Position numbers and translations under genes: made by a program. A model generated the notes under the pieces. That model had not been told where the DNA came from and did not search any database. It worked only from the letters and a program-made list of their open reading frames with translations. From Anarhynchus alexandrinus (taxonomy: Eukaryota; Chordata; Aves; Charadriiformes; Charadriidae), in the NCBI GenBank assembly GCA_008711295.1, contig VUYV01000178.1:1475836-1539835 (forward strand): 64,000 bases of DNA, written 5' to 3'. Positions 11,540-24,294 of the stretch are shown one piece after another. How positions within the stretch are numbered: position 1 is the first letter of the stretch; each line of letters starts with the position of its first letter.

Positions 11540-12020
11540 ACCAAGGTGTGCGCCGCGGGGAGCTGTCTCCGTGGGACGCGGGGCCGTTTCATTCAAATAA
11601 TCCCGCGTTAGAGCCGATGAGAGCGTTGCGCGGAGGGGTCGCTTCGGCGGTGTCTGCTACATAATAGAGCCACCTGGTGATGCGTGTGCTGCACTGCTCG
11701 GCGCAAAACCCACCTCCAGGAGCAGCTCCGGGGCTCGGCCGGGGAACCCGCCGCGCAGGGCTCCTTGGCTCGTCCCCCAGGGACGTCCTGGTGCCCAGGC
11801 ACTGCTTTGAGCTCCCCTGACCTGCCGCGGACGCAGCAGCAGCGAGGAGGAGTCGTCGTTGCACGAGAAGCTGTTTGCAGTGGATGGATGCTGGAAGCTG
11901 GGGAGTGACGGGAACGAGCAGCCGGCGCCATAGCGGGACGTGCGTTTTCCGTGCGTTTTCCGTGCGTTTTCCGTGCGTTTTCCGTGCGTTCCCAGGAGGA
12001 AGGTGGTCGCAGCGAACACC
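11540..12020. other. CpG-rich block (island-like)
   Basis: About 480 bases with high CpG content, densest at 11549-11660 and 11720-11865, flanked by AT-rich DNA. It contains the 11-bp CpG-bearing minisatellite at 11940-11992. Length and CpG density would suit a CpG island. No TATA, initiator or first exon is recognisable, and long frames on both strands are incidental. Confidence 0.5.
11940..11992 (+). repeat. 11-bp minisatellite (GTGCGTTTTCC), about 4.6 copies
   Basis: Four perfect tandem copies of GTGCGTTTTCC at 11940-11983 are followed by a partial copy (GTGCGTTCCC). Each unit carries one CpG. On the minus strand the unit makes a repeating lysine/threonine/arginine-rich peptide pattern, which is a by-product. 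Perfect identity of the copies implies recent expansion. Confidence 0.97.
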
Positions 12021-15000
12021 GTTTAGGAAACTGCTGAATGGTTTCTGTTGTCTGTCCCGTGTGTTTCTTCATAGAGTGAAAGGGTACAGTAACGAACACT
12101 GCTGCCTATGAATAAATGCATTCAAATAGTGTCATCTTTTTTTCATTAGAGGTTGTATTTTGATAAGTGTTGGTCTGCATACATTTCTTTCCAGAGTTCA
12201 TAGCTCTGAATACGAGTTTTAATCACTCTGCTTATCTTATGTCATCAATCGGATGCTCACTCTTGGCACAGAAAACCCCGCGATCGCCGTGCTTTGTGCC
12301 GAGAACACTCTACAGAGAGTGAAGCAGACATACAAAGAGCATCAGAGCAACATTGTCAATTTATACCCGCCAAGAACCACACTTGGAAGGCAAACCTGAA
12401 AAGTCGGTGGCTTTTTCAGTGTTGTGGACATGCTGTTGGGACCAAACGAGCTTTGCGTTGTTTAAACCCCACCTTTCTGCCGTTACATCTGGTCAAATTA
12501 CACCAAATAGGCAAAGTTATCTATAACATAGTAATAACATTTTTGCATCCTTTTTGATGAGCGAATCTTTTTTTTCTGCCTCTCTCCTGCTTGGTCTCTT
12601 GAAGATCTGCTGATCGAGAGGGAAAGTCTCTGTGGGGCACTGGGACTGTGTCCCTTTGGGAGTTTGGGGACAGGGTGCCACAGCGTTTGCCTCCTCGAAG
12701 GGGCTGAGCTCGGTTTAGGTCCTGTACGTGCTCACCTCTGTCTGCGTCAGCGTGGGCAAACGGCCTCGTCTCGCCATCGTCCTGTAAATGGAACGTAACT
12801 TCTCATTCTACAAGAACGTGTCTAGGAGAACCACGTGAAGTATTTGTAAGCATTCAGCTAGTACAGCTGTGGGAACCGTGGATGCTCTTAGAATAAACAC
12901 CCGTGGCTGTTCCCAAAGTTGCGCTTTCTGATCTCTGTGGGAATAATCCCCAAAGGAGTGAAACCGTCAGGATTTACCCAACTTGCAGGAACTTTTAAAT
13001 AATTAAAAAAAAAAAAGTATTTTCCATCATTCCCTTATATCATAACCAGGGGATAAAATAGAGCATGCAAAATTCACCACAGCTGAATTAACAGAAGAGG
13101 AGGTTGTTATATTTAAGCTATGCATTTTTCTGTAATTAAATGGGTTTCATAGAGAGAATGTTCCTTCTCGAGGAGAAAATCTCTTAACTGGCAGTTATGT
13201 AGGGTTAATGAACTTCTTAGAGGGAAAAAAAAAGTTGGGGGAAGAAAACCCCTGAACCCAAACACATATTAAGTGTCAGAACTCGGCAAACCCGTTACCA
13301 GAGAGGGCTTTAACCAAAAGCTGATGAGATGCGTGTGGCTCTGAGAGAGGGCGTTTTCCGCCAGGAGCGCTCGGCGGGAGCGGGGATGCTGCGCGTGAGA
13401 ACAGCAGACTCCGAAATGAACGCCCGAGGGAGAGCCGGTGGTATTAAGGAGGCCATAAGTACCAAAACCTTAAATAAATAAGAGGCGGGGGGTGCGGATC
13501 TGGAAGGAGATGGTAGGTCTGATTATTTTCTTTTTTAAAGTGCTACTGTGGGGAAATTGGAACAATCTCAGTTTGTGTTATTTCTGCATTTGTGAGGTTG
13601 TTCACTTAACCTGTGCGGTGACCTGGAATGCTCAATGCCACCGAGACAGAAAGAGTAACGGAGAGACTTGCGATTTCAAGGAGGAATTTTATTGAACAGC
13701 AGCAGATTTACTTTACACTTCAGTAGTAAGTGATAAGAGAGGAATTATTCAACATGCTTTCTTATTCTGGTCCTGGGAGGTGGTGTAAATTTTGAGGGCA
13801 CAGAACATAGTGCCTCGTATCATGTGGAATCTGTTTTAAAATTAAGATGAGAAGTGCCATGTTTCATAGACGTTGTTTAAGTTTCTCTAGAGTTCCTCTG
13901 AACTTAAAGTTTTTAAGTCACGGTAATGCCTTTTGACAAGACATTTGGACAAGAGCGGAGCGCTGAAGTGATTAAGAGACAAAATCTGAAATTTACTTAG
14001 AAATTTCAGAGGGCAATGGGTTTTGGCAATATCCATAAACAGTAGTTATGATGTGTCAGTCTGCGTTAGACCCCGCTTCTCCCATCTTTCCATGGGCAGA
14101 TGTTGCTTTTTTCACTTTATAGGTTTGTTAAGGATTGCGGTCTGTCTTTCTGACACCCTCGGGCTTCCCATCAACCCGACCAACAAATGCATGTCGTACA
14201 GGATTCACCTTTTCCCGTTAGATTAGGTACTCCTGGGTGGTCAGCTGGAAGCTTTTTTTCCCCCTCCCATTGTTTTCTCTGGGGGTTGAGGAGGGGCTGG
14301 GAAGCTGGATAGGTTTGGTTATTGGAATTTGACTTCGTAGCTGATAAGCACCGAGGAAGCAGACGGAACAGACTGTTATAACACAGTAATTCCTTTGACA
14401 ATGAAAATAAAAAGGCTGATTTGAAAAAACACGCGCGCCCAAAAGCGCCGCTCACGCACTGGGTGTTTCTGTGTGTGGGCGATAGCGGGGAGAGCTGCGG
14501 GGAGCTCCGGGCGTGCAGGAGAGAGTTTGCATCACATCTTAACATTCAGATCACCTTTCTGCAATTCAGTATTGAATACGGCGCTTTTGATTTTTCGCTC
14601 AGAGGTGAAGCATGATGAAAACCTTCTTTTGTTAAAGAGCAGCCGTGGTTAATAGACCTGTAGTAAGACACTAAAATATCACTGTGATTTAGCCAATTTG
14701 CTTGTTAAGGGGAGGAAACCAGGGAACCTCTTTTTGGCAAGTCCGTTCTAGGTTGTGTGCTGACACTGCTGGTGAAATTTGTGACCGTATATGCTTTGGA
14801 TTGGTTTGATGAACCCTTGGCTGAAATACCCCCTCGGTCCGTTGGGCTCCCGTCTGCCTTCTGCGCGCGTACGGCAGTTCCGTAGGAGGTGTGTGGTCAG
14901 TTATACCCCCTGTGCCCCTTCTGGTCCCCGGGGGGTGCTGGCCTGCTCTTTGCACGTGCTCCAGCAGCCTTAATAGACTGTGGTATTTTCTAAAGATACG

Positions 15001-16000
15001 TTTTCAGGTTTTCACAAAGAGAAAACTTTAAAGGCTGATAGTTTTCATCTTTCGGATACTAAGTAGGTTGCACATTTTTTATTAATACAGCGTTCTGGTA
15101 CCAATGCTAATAAGATGATTTATTGGGCAGTGCCACGTGTGTCTGTCCTATGTAGAGATGCTCGTGAACGCTGTCCTGCCTGGGCGTCTTTGCCTTTGTA
15201 TGCAAACTTGGAAATTGGGAACAGTATGTGTTAAACGCGTATCTTCACCGTCCATCTGCCCACCTTCCCTTCCACTTCCTGAAAGACTAAAGGTACACCT
15301 ACTTTGTTAACCCAAAACTGCATAGTTGTTGTTTTGAATAAATATAAATATCTACATATGCTCAGTGTAGAAGTGAACAATTCTATAAGAGGTAAATTTA
15401 TTTTTTTGAAGCTCTGCGTGCCCTGTGTGCTTCTTTGCCAGCTTTGTCCTCAGAAGAGTTAGCTAACCTGGGAGAAGCGAGTGCCAGCGCTTGGGTGCAG
15501 TTTTTCGGAGCTCAGAGAGTCAAATTTGAACCATATAGAAGAAGATGGAACAACATAGTAACATGCTGTGATTCAGTGCGTATCAGTTCGTAATTACCTC
15601 TGCGAAACCACGCTTAGTATGAATTAAACAATACTTTAAAAATGTTTTATTATATTTAGTTCTCTGTAGTGCATAACGCTTGCAAAGGTTAATTGGTTTG
15701 TGTGATGCTGGAAACTACAGTCCGTGGTACATCTACTCGTCTGAGTTAGCACGAGAGCTGCAAGATGTTCACACCCGCTTCGCTAAGGATCTGGGAGCTA
15801 ATTTGAATGCCTCAACCATCAAAAGAAGTGCAGAATAACTCTGAGTTTAATCAGGAATCTCTCTAGAGCAGAACTGGACAGTGGAACCAAACTAGGTCGG
15901 GTAGTTTCATGATGTAGATTTTAATTCGGCGGAGACAGAGCTGTTACCAAAGTGGTTTTGCTAAGAACAAAGTCTCCAACTTCAAAAACTTGGGAACACG
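12021..16000. other. Unique non-coding sequence
   Basis: Mostly AT-rich, with a poly-A run at 13004-13016 and small GC-rich patches at 13340-13440 and 14430-14520. No coding exon, RNA gene or repeat family is recognised. Confidence 0.6.
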
Positions 16001-19000
16001 GCAGAAAAGAATGATACTTTCTTCCAGGTCGTGCATTTTTACATTTTTCCCTATTTAATAAGCCAAAGCCTGGAGATGTAGAATTTGGTGCATGTATTAG
16101 GCAAGTCTTTGGAGTTACTGTAGGTCTTCAAAACACAAGGGGTTTGGTTTCAGTGGTTTTTTTCTTTAACACTCCTTTACATCTAAAGGTTGTGCTTCCA
16201 AATCCCCACTGAAAGCCAAGAGAAACTTTGATCAGAGAGCGGGAGCGTTGGCAGGGCTGTTTGCTGAGGGAGCGGAGTGGGCGTCCTCCTGCGGCGCACG
16301 GAAATGAATGCCCAAGAAGAATATTCAGGGGACAGGTTTTTTTCTCCCTTGATTAACCGGGAAAACCCAGCATACTAGCCTCCAAATTTTAATACGTTTA
16401 GATAAAAGTTAATAATGTATATGTATGGGATACACTGGGGTGCTCTCCTGTCCGCTTACCTGGTACAACTGAGACGAGAGTACCTCTGCTGGTTTGAGGA
16501 CCCCTCTAAATTAGGACACTAATTCTCCTTTTTCTTCAAGAAGGGTTTTCAGCTGCTCGTTGCTCCCTACACTGCTTTAGGTCAAGGCGATGGTTTTGAC
16601 CTGATTACTTGCACCAAAATGCTTAAACCTTATGGTACAACGCAACTTTAAGCTGCTGCGGTACCTGGTTGACTTGCTGTGAATTTAAGACCTGATTCTT
16701 CTAATGGCTCTTCTGCCTGATTTGAGTGGGATCTCTGAGCTGGGGTGGGATTGGGAATAGGCCTGTGGGACGGTCATTGAGAGCAGTGGTTTTTTGCAAG
16801 AGGCTTTGTAAATACTGTGTGCGTCTGCAGTCTTTCTTCCCAGACTTCAATGGGGACAACTTTGGGGTTGCCATGTGTTGTCAGGGAGTAGCTGTTCTCC
16901 ACCGAGATACTTGCACTTCTCTACCAACAGAAGTAGTCATTCAAAACTGAATGAAGGTACGAAGCCGGAGACACTGAGTACAGTATGCGGTACTCATTCA
17001 GGTACTGCGAGAGCATCGGAACAAAGCTGCAGACTTCCAGCGCTGCCCGGGCATGAACGCCGCTGTTCAAGGAGACGTGTCCAAGTGTGACTGCCTTTCA
17101 TCCACGGTTGGTGCAGATCCGGTGGAACTGACAGCCTTTTAATAGGAAGCAATCGTGTTTGATTCTGCGTGGCTATTTCTTTGCTTCTTTTATCTTAAAG
17201 TAATTTAGAAAAGAATTATATGAGTAACAAGTGTGCACTTGCAGTGGTGAGCACGGCCTCAAAGGCTCAGGTCAGTGCTTGTGTCGACAAGCTCGAAAAG
17301 AAACTTGAACTGTCACTGTGCGTGTGAGTACTGTCTAAAATGTCCTAATATAAGCCAGGAATTAAAACTTACTGGTGTGTAGGCTTGGGTCTACTTGTGG
17401 AGTCATTTGTTTGCCGGAACCTGAAGAGCCACGTGTTCTCGGTGCGGAGGTGCCGTGAGCGTTGGGTCCGCGGTGTGCTCTGAGCGGGGGTCTCTTCCTG
17501 GGAACTTTTAGGCAAAAACTCACCTGCTGCAGCTGATGCGATACACGCGCCTGGTTCTACGCTCGCTGCAGATCTGTACTTAAAGGCACCTTTAGGCAGT
17601 ACTTTTATAGTGAAAAGGACTTAACCGGGCAAAATGCGCTAAACTTGCCTGAACCAGGGGAACAACTTTAGTATTTTCACCATTCTCGTGCCGTCATTAT
17701 GATGTGGTGTTTTCCCTTCATCAGTGGGAACGGGAGCCTTGCCTCGGACCTCCAACAGCGTGGATGGTTAAGGCTGGTTTGTGATAGGGTTCTGAGGAAG
17801 CACTCGTTCCCGGGCAGGCTGTTCTTCGGTGACAGTGCGGGGGAATGTTCTACATCCCCATGAAACTCATCAAATGGACGTGGCGCTGTCGGAGACCGCG
17901 TGAGCCAGTGTTGGGCACATATTGAACAGTCCATTCATTATTATATAAACTCTGTAAAATAATATTAGTAAGAAAGTAGTTGGATAAAGTCAAACATTGC
18001 TGGGTCTGTTGTAATAGACAAAACGTGCAATGATCAGGGTTGGGATTGGAGAAAAGGGAGCTTTGATGATCCGCAGTACAGGATCGAGATGTCACTGGGA
18101 CCATCTCGCAGAAGGTGCTGGTCCATCCCTGAGTGCTCTAAAAAGGAGGCAATCAGAACAGAAATGCTGCTTGCGTGGAGCAGCATCTCTTCGTGACCGC
18201 ACGTATTTGAAGTGATGGACACAGCTTGTTTCTGCTTCCAACTGCAGAATTTTATAGCTATTTGCATGTCATTTGATATTGCAGAACTCTGTGGAGCAGC
18301 AAAACAAGTAGCAAATAGCTACTGAACAGCACATGACACGAAATGCAGGGAAGGGGCCCGGACTGCACATACAGTCAGCAATAGGAATCTGGGATTTCCC
18401 TTCAGCTGTGAGTAGGTTGTTGGAAGAGTGGCCAAAGCCAGTAAGGTAATTCACGAACATGGGCTGTGTTGAGGATTTCCTATTGTTGCTATTTTAGTTT
18501 TTTTCAGGAATGCGATGTCAGTGAGTCCTAGCTATATATAGCCTTGGGAAAATCACTTGATATGCTGTCTCTGAGTTTCCCCAGTTTTTTGTAATATGGA
18601 AATATATTATTTCTTTCATAGAAATATTGCGAAATAACTTTTTTTTAATATATATATATACAACAGTTAAAAAAGATATAAAACACTTCCATGTTATTTT
18701 GGTATGACTTATTTTGTGAAGAATGCAGTATGAATAAGGAATCAGGGATTGTATTGACCAGACTGTCACTGTGATGACCCATTAAAATTTAGGATATTTT
18801 ATCATTCTTTTAAATTGGATTCAAAATCTATACATAGCTAAGGACATAGTTATTAAATATGGTGCTAGTACTGCTCGTAGAGCGGAACAGCAGACGTGCT
18901 GGAGGGCACGGAACCGTGGAGCAGTGTAGGCTGGAAGTCACCTGTGGAGATCGTGTAGTTTCTTCGTATATTTAAATGGAATCTGGTGCATTTCGGGATG

Positions 19001-20225
19001 CGGACGTGTCCTCCCGCCCTGTGGCTGGGCGGGGAGCAGCCCTGGCTGTGGGATCTGTGTGGGATGCTGAGGGTCCTCTGGAGGGCTGAGGACGGCGCTC
19101 ACATCGTCTCACCTGTACTTTACTGGTTCCACCGCTTTAATCCATTATTTCCCCCAGACTGCTCTACTCACAGACTAGTTACATTGGTGGCCTGGCTGTC
19201 AATATTCAGTATCAAGACGCTGCTAATAGTAACTTTTTCACTAAGCTCTGCATTTCTTGGGGAAGATTTTCTATTGTGGCAGCAGTGCCGGGCATGGCAA
19301 ATCCTGCTTCGGTAAGTCAGAATGAAGTTACTGTGGAGTAAATCTCATTTAATGCCTTGAAACGAAAGAGCACATTCCTATTTTGATACATACGGACAAT
19401 AAATCAGGTCTCATGAAGCTGTTATCTGTCTAAGAATAGCAAAGTATAAAGAGAACCAAAATGAAATCATATTGCATATAGATTTAAGTGTTAGCCCTGT
19501 CTGATATCCAGGAGCTTTTTTCCTTTACAGTGTAATGACTTCTCAAAATTTCACAATAATCGGTTATTATTCTAGAAGACCAAGGATACCACTGAAGTGC
19601 TCAGGAAGCACTGATTTGTTATGTTTGTTTCCCTTTCATATGCTTGCTTTACGCTTTGACCCAGAAGATTTGGGGCAAGAACACCTTGTCTCCTTGGGGA
19701 TCTGGAGTGCACCGGGCACAGTTTTTTAATTGTTGTTGGTAATATCAACAGCACCTTTGGCTTAGCTGTGCCCACATACCTGCTGTTCATCTCAATAGGA
19801 AATGTCTTCTTTATTAAAGCTCTTGAGGTAACTCCTGTCCTGGTTGTCTCCAGGCTCAGTAGCAGCCGTGGTGGGCGCCGTGGCACACGCTGCCCCAGGA
19901 CGGAGGGGACCTCCCAGTACGGGCCGGTGTGGGGCTCAGGTGCGGAGTTTGGCGTTTGGCACCGTCGGGAGTGTGCGTCGTGCTGCGTGAGCCTTCATCC
20001 TTGAAAACAGGGGTCAAATTAGGTGCTGTTTTCTCAACAGGAGCAAACTAAGTCTAACTTTCACGTGTTTAAATTCCCATTATTTGAGTCAGTTGATGGC
20101 CTTACTAAGTATTTAAAAGTGGTGCGACAGAAGAGGCGAAGTAGTTTAGAGTGACAAACACTTGGATGCCAACGCCGTGGTACCCACGCCCGGGTTGGTA
20201 CCCTGCTTGCTCACATCTTTGCACG
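16001..20225. other. Unique non-coding sequence
   Basis: A minus-strand CCAG|GTAAGC donor-like site lies at about 16452-16462 with a partly pyrimidine-rich lead-in. A + strand TTCG|GTAAGT is at 19307-19317. A (TA)n run is at 18648-18660. An octamer ATTTGCAT is at 18260-18267. 18990-19110 and 19850-20000 are GC-rich. No exon with paired splice sites is convincing. Confidence 0.55.
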
Positions 20226-20286
20226 TCTTTTCTCTTGGGCTCTGCTTTCTATAGTTAATGTAGAAAGCAGAACACAAAAGAAAAGA
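20226..20286 (+). other. Near-perfect 26-bp hairpin (possible small-RNA precursor)
   Basis: Arms 20226-20251 and 20261-20286 pair at 23 of 26 positions with no bulge and a 9-base loop (TAGTTAATG). The inner 11 base pairs (TCTGCTTTCTA with TAGAAAGCAGA) are perfect. The three mismatches are at 20234/20278, 20238/20274 and 20240/20272. Size, symmetry and loop resemble a microRNA precursor, although the stem is somewhat shorter than usual. I do not recognise either arm as a known microRNA. A terminal-inverted-repeat remnant is an alternative. The strand is arbitrary because both strands would fold. Confidence 0.6.
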
Positions 20287-20674
20287 TTTCGCAGAATTAA
20301 TATCTCATATTAACAGTAGGGTAGGGATGTGTTGTCCTCCATGGCATCGTCTGCTGCTGACATTCAAGCAGTTCTAATTACTTTAATGACTCCCATCGGT
20401 CCCCTCTGTAACTGCTGGATGATGCCTGAGGACAGTGTTCGTAGGTGGGAGGATGAAGCCGGGGAGCAGCCGGAGAATGAACTACTGTTCCTGCGGGCAA
20501 AGAATAGTTCTGCTGAAGGTCTGTGGAGTTATTAGGCCAGACGCTTCCCTCTCCTCTCCCCTCTTTGCCAGCCGTGCCTTCTCAGTCTGCTTCTTGGGAA
20601 TGCTTGTGTCTCTGCATTACTTTGGATTTCAGAATCAATGCAAACTCTCTGCTGTCTTCTGTTCATTTCTTTTG

Positions 20675-20705
20675 TATATATAAATATATATATATATTTT
20701 TTTTT
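20675..20705 (+). repeat. TA-rich microsatellite followed by a T run
   Basis: A GTATATATAAATATATATATATATTTTTTTTT-type stretch. It is a simple sequence repeat with no coding meaning. Confidence 0.9.
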
Positions 20706-21846
20706 AAGCAAGTCTCATTTTCTCAGAGTACTTTTTGGGGGGGAGTTAGGCTGTAAAGTTTTCCTGTCAAACTACATAGAACGTCTTCATTTTTCATCGC
20801 ATTTTTATATGGTGAGCTACAAACACCTGAGCTTATTTGATGGTTCCGTCTGGTGGGAGAAGATTGGCACATTTTCTTGGGATCGCGGGTACTGGGTTTT
20901 GACTTCCTCCTTTTTCGTAATCTTAGACAGTGCTCACTTTCTTGAGATGCCCCTCCATAATGGAATTGTACATTATTATTGGTGTTCTTTGATACAAAAG
21001 AAATTCAATAGCTCCAGGGCTATAAATATCATTGATTCGCTCCAAACAGAGGAAGATACTGCAATATTTTTCAGATTATTAAGACTTTTCCATTTACTCT
21101 CTGATGGGGAAGAGTTATGAATTTGGTAATCATTATGCCCTAGGTGACTTAGGTTAAGCAATCAAGACCTGTCTTTAAACCATAATTATGATTGTTTTCA
21201 ACATTTAATCCTTTTTTTTTTCTTTTTCAAAATATTATTTTTTAATGCCTTGAGCATTTTTTTGTTTACTGTTTCAAAGAACTGCTCCTGTGGCCTTTGT
21301 AACAATAGAGGAAAGTCTTAGTAGCTGTGTGGCAGATTATATTTCTCCCCTGCAAAGCTTTTATGGAATTATTGAGCACTTCAAGATGTTGTAGCAGGAA
21401 TCCAAGCTTGCAATAAATGTATGGATTTCTTTTTCCCTACTGAATGACTAGGATGAAAAATCTCAGTCTCCTCTGTGTGGATTTCAGTTTCGTGACCAGC
21501 TTGCTCTAACAAAAGAGGAAAAAAACAGAGAAAAGAGGGGGAGAAAAAAAGCTTCTGGGAGATGCTAGCTTGATTCGTACACAACTGATAATTGTTTTAA
21601 TCAGCGGTATAAAAGTGTGTGAAGCAGAAATCTAACGAAAGTCCATGTGGGTGTGTATACTACATCAGTCAGTATATATGGAGATGAAATAAGGGAACGG
21701 GTTTGTATGTGCACGCACATAAATTCTATGCAAAATGTAAGTTCTGAATATCAGAAGTGCCTCGTTTTTAACTTCTCTCGCGCTGGCACAACCTGTGAGG
21801 GGAAGGGGCGACCAGCGGCGCCGGCGCCTGTCCTGGTGCTGCCGAA

Positions 21847-21877
21847 GGGGCTGCGCGGGGTCAGGGGCTGCGCGGGG
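21847..21877 (+). repeat. Tandem pair of a 14-bp GC-rich unit
   Basis: GGGGCTGCGCGGGG occurs at 21847-21860 and again at 21864-21877 (17-bp period), inside a small CpG-rich patch (21780-21910). Confidence 0.8.
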
Positions 21878-24227
21878 GACACGCGGCTGCCTTTGAAGGC
21901 GCTGGTACCGCTCCTTCTGAATTTGCTGGGGACGAAGGTGCAGATATGAAGAGGGCTGGTGGGAGTGTGTGACTTCAGACGTGCCGCTCTCCCCCACTCC
22001 TCTGTCCCAGTCAGGTGAAACACAAAAGTCCTGTGATGTTTTATTTAATTCCTTAAACTAATGCTTGTGAAGACTGGGCAGCAGCGAGCTCTCAGGACAG
22101 AACTGGTGGGGCCAGAGTGATTTCCATCACGTCTGCCGTGCGCCCGGCAGTACCTTTACAACCAAATAAAATTCCCTGAGGAGAAGCCCAGATGTGGAGT
22201 AAACAAAACCAGGAGTCGTGAGATGGACACTGTGAAACCACCAGCGTTCTTTGCTTTAGGAAGTTCCAGAAAGTTTTTCTGTGGTGGGTGTGAAGCACAA
22301 GTTCAAGCACATTAAACGGTGTGTGGATGTTGACATTCGGGAGAAAACCAGCTTTAAAGCTAAAACCCAGGGGGTGAGTGCGCTCTCTCCTGGGAGTGTT
22401 CATCCTGGGGCTTCGTGCACTGCGGCTCCCGCGCATTGGCTGCACACCATTACTTGATTTGCCTCAACTTTCCTGAAGGTCCTCATGTTGATGTGACCTT
22501 CGGTCCTGCTCTCAATGCTGCCTGCAGGTGGAAAGCCCCATCTTGCCATGGGCAGACCTCGCTCTGCAGGGATGGCTCTGTGTCCCCCGTATACGCCAGT
22601 CATTTAATGAGCCTTTCAAATTGCCTCTCCAGTTCCCGTTAGAACGGGCAAAGTCCCATGGCCTGTTTTAATATTTAAAATGAGAAACCAATGTTCATCA
22701 CCGCCGCTTCATTTCCTGCAGAATGATGTGCCTCAGAGCCCTTCTGTCTGCTGGACCTGATGCGCATGAGGATGCCTCCGCCACGTGAGCGCGCGCTCGC
22801 CAGCAGCACTCCTCCTAGTTTCGGCTGATAGGGTAAAAGAAGATCATCCAGAATGTGATGATGATTCAACATTTATGGTTTTTATCCATCGCGGGCTAAA
22901 TATATTCTCAGCAGAATATTTGGGGGTAGAGAGGGACAGCGGAAATGCTCTGCTCTGGTGTATTTCTGATAGGTTTAGTAATGCTCAGTAGAAATGGTAT
23001 CTTCAGTTTTCTTGGTACGGAGTACTCTGTGCTATAAAGGCAATTAATTGCCTGTCTGATGTGCTTACTGTACATCAAAATCTGCTGTTTAATTGTGAGT
23101 ATGAAACTGTGACTGCACAAAGGATCAATTTTTGATTTCCTGAGATATTTAATGAAAGAATGTGTTATGAATAGGAAAATAAGCCTGCAGTCAAGTTGAG
23201 CGTTTTATTTCCTATTTTAAAGTAATTGTCAAAGTTATGAAAATATTTATGCAGAAACTAGTGTTTTAGTTTTCTGATTACATAAAAAATTGTGAACCTG
23301 TAGAATTTAATAGTAGAGAATGAGGTTTTTTCCCCCTTAGAGATGTAGCAGCTTTAGACACATTTTCCAATTAATCTAATAGAAAACATGAGATACTGAC
23401 ACCATCTCAAAACAGGCGTCTAATTTAGGAGTCTGTTGGGAGCCCAAGTTCTTTAGATAGTCCATAAAGTTTCCAGAGGACTCTGAGTCATCGTTCGCAG
23501 ACTGCAGTAGTGAGGTGGAAGCCTGAGTTCCCGCCTCCGCCTCCAAACTTCACACCCCGTAAAAAGGTGTGAATATCTCGTGTGTGTCTGAAGCCACTCT
23601 TCAGGCTTTGTGTCCGCGTGGAAATGTAAATGATTAATAATAGCATTTTAGCTGATGGTTGGAGAGAAAATAAGCATTTTTTTGAGAGCAAGATAGTTAA
23701 ATCTGAAAAAAATATTCGCTATGTGACAGTCTGTTTTATGAAACTGAAGGCTTCGTTACAGGGGGATTTCACGAGAAACGTGCGAGTGATACACTAAGAA
23801 CTAATTCGCTGCTGGGTTTGAGGATAGAGCAGTTCCAAAATTATTAATAAACATTGAGGGGGAAAAATTGGATTTGTAACTGCTTTATGATCTGATTTTG
23901 AAGGGGAATGAAATCCTTTGTTCCTTTTAGTTGTGCTGTTTCTGTTGCTGGAGATCTGTGGACGATTAGCCAGCGGAGGACTACAACTTGATAGGATCGG
24001 ATTGACCCAGAGCGGCATGAGTCAACTGTGCAGGAACTGCAAGTTCTGAAAAGAACTCAGGAACATTCATGACTGTCCAGAAAAGAAAATGCATATGTTT
24101 GTGCAATTAAAACTCCGGGAATAAATAAGCTCTTGAGGCACAATCTCATTAGTGAGGTTGAATCTGGCCAAGGTGCCAGGAGGTGACAGCCGTGGGTTGG
24201 GGGTTCGCAGGGGCTGGTAGCAGAGTG

Positions 24228-24294
24228 GGAGAAGTTCAGGTGTGTGTCCCAGCATGGGGCAGCACTGGCAGTGCCCACCACGCTGAACTTCTCC
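24228..24294 (+). other. Hairpin with 12-bp perfect outer stem
   Basis: GGAGAAGTTCAG (24228-24239) is exactly complementary to CTGAACTTCTCC (24283-24294). The 43-base interior can itself form a GG-GCACT/AGTGC-CC stem around a GGC loop. Total length of 67 bases is within the size of small-RNA precursors. A 12-bp match at this spacing can occur by chance in 64 kb, so the inner pairing is what makes it notable. A short direct repeat (CTCCTTCATC at 24291 and 24305) follows. Confidence 0.45.

Larger units (their letters stand above)
20287..24227. other. Unique non-coding sequence with minor repeats
   Basis: It contains a TA-rich run at 20675-20705, a GC-rich patch at 21780-21910, a 16-bp perfect palindrome at 23038-23053, and a CAG|GTGAAA junction at 22012-22020 behind a pyrimidine-rich run (21983-22011). 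No coding exon is recognised. The 160-codon frame at 20.6-21.1 kb is AT-rich, lacks known motifs and is probably chance. Confidence 0.55.

Noticed and set aside
20638..21120. 160-codon + frame with hydrophobic start
   Set aside because: Begins inside a TA/T simple repeat that encodes the hydrophobic run; no family resemblance.
22012..22020. CAG|GTGAAA behind a pyrimidine tract as another recursive site
   Set aside because: GTGAAA is a poor donor; without RNA evidence it is not distinguishable from chance.
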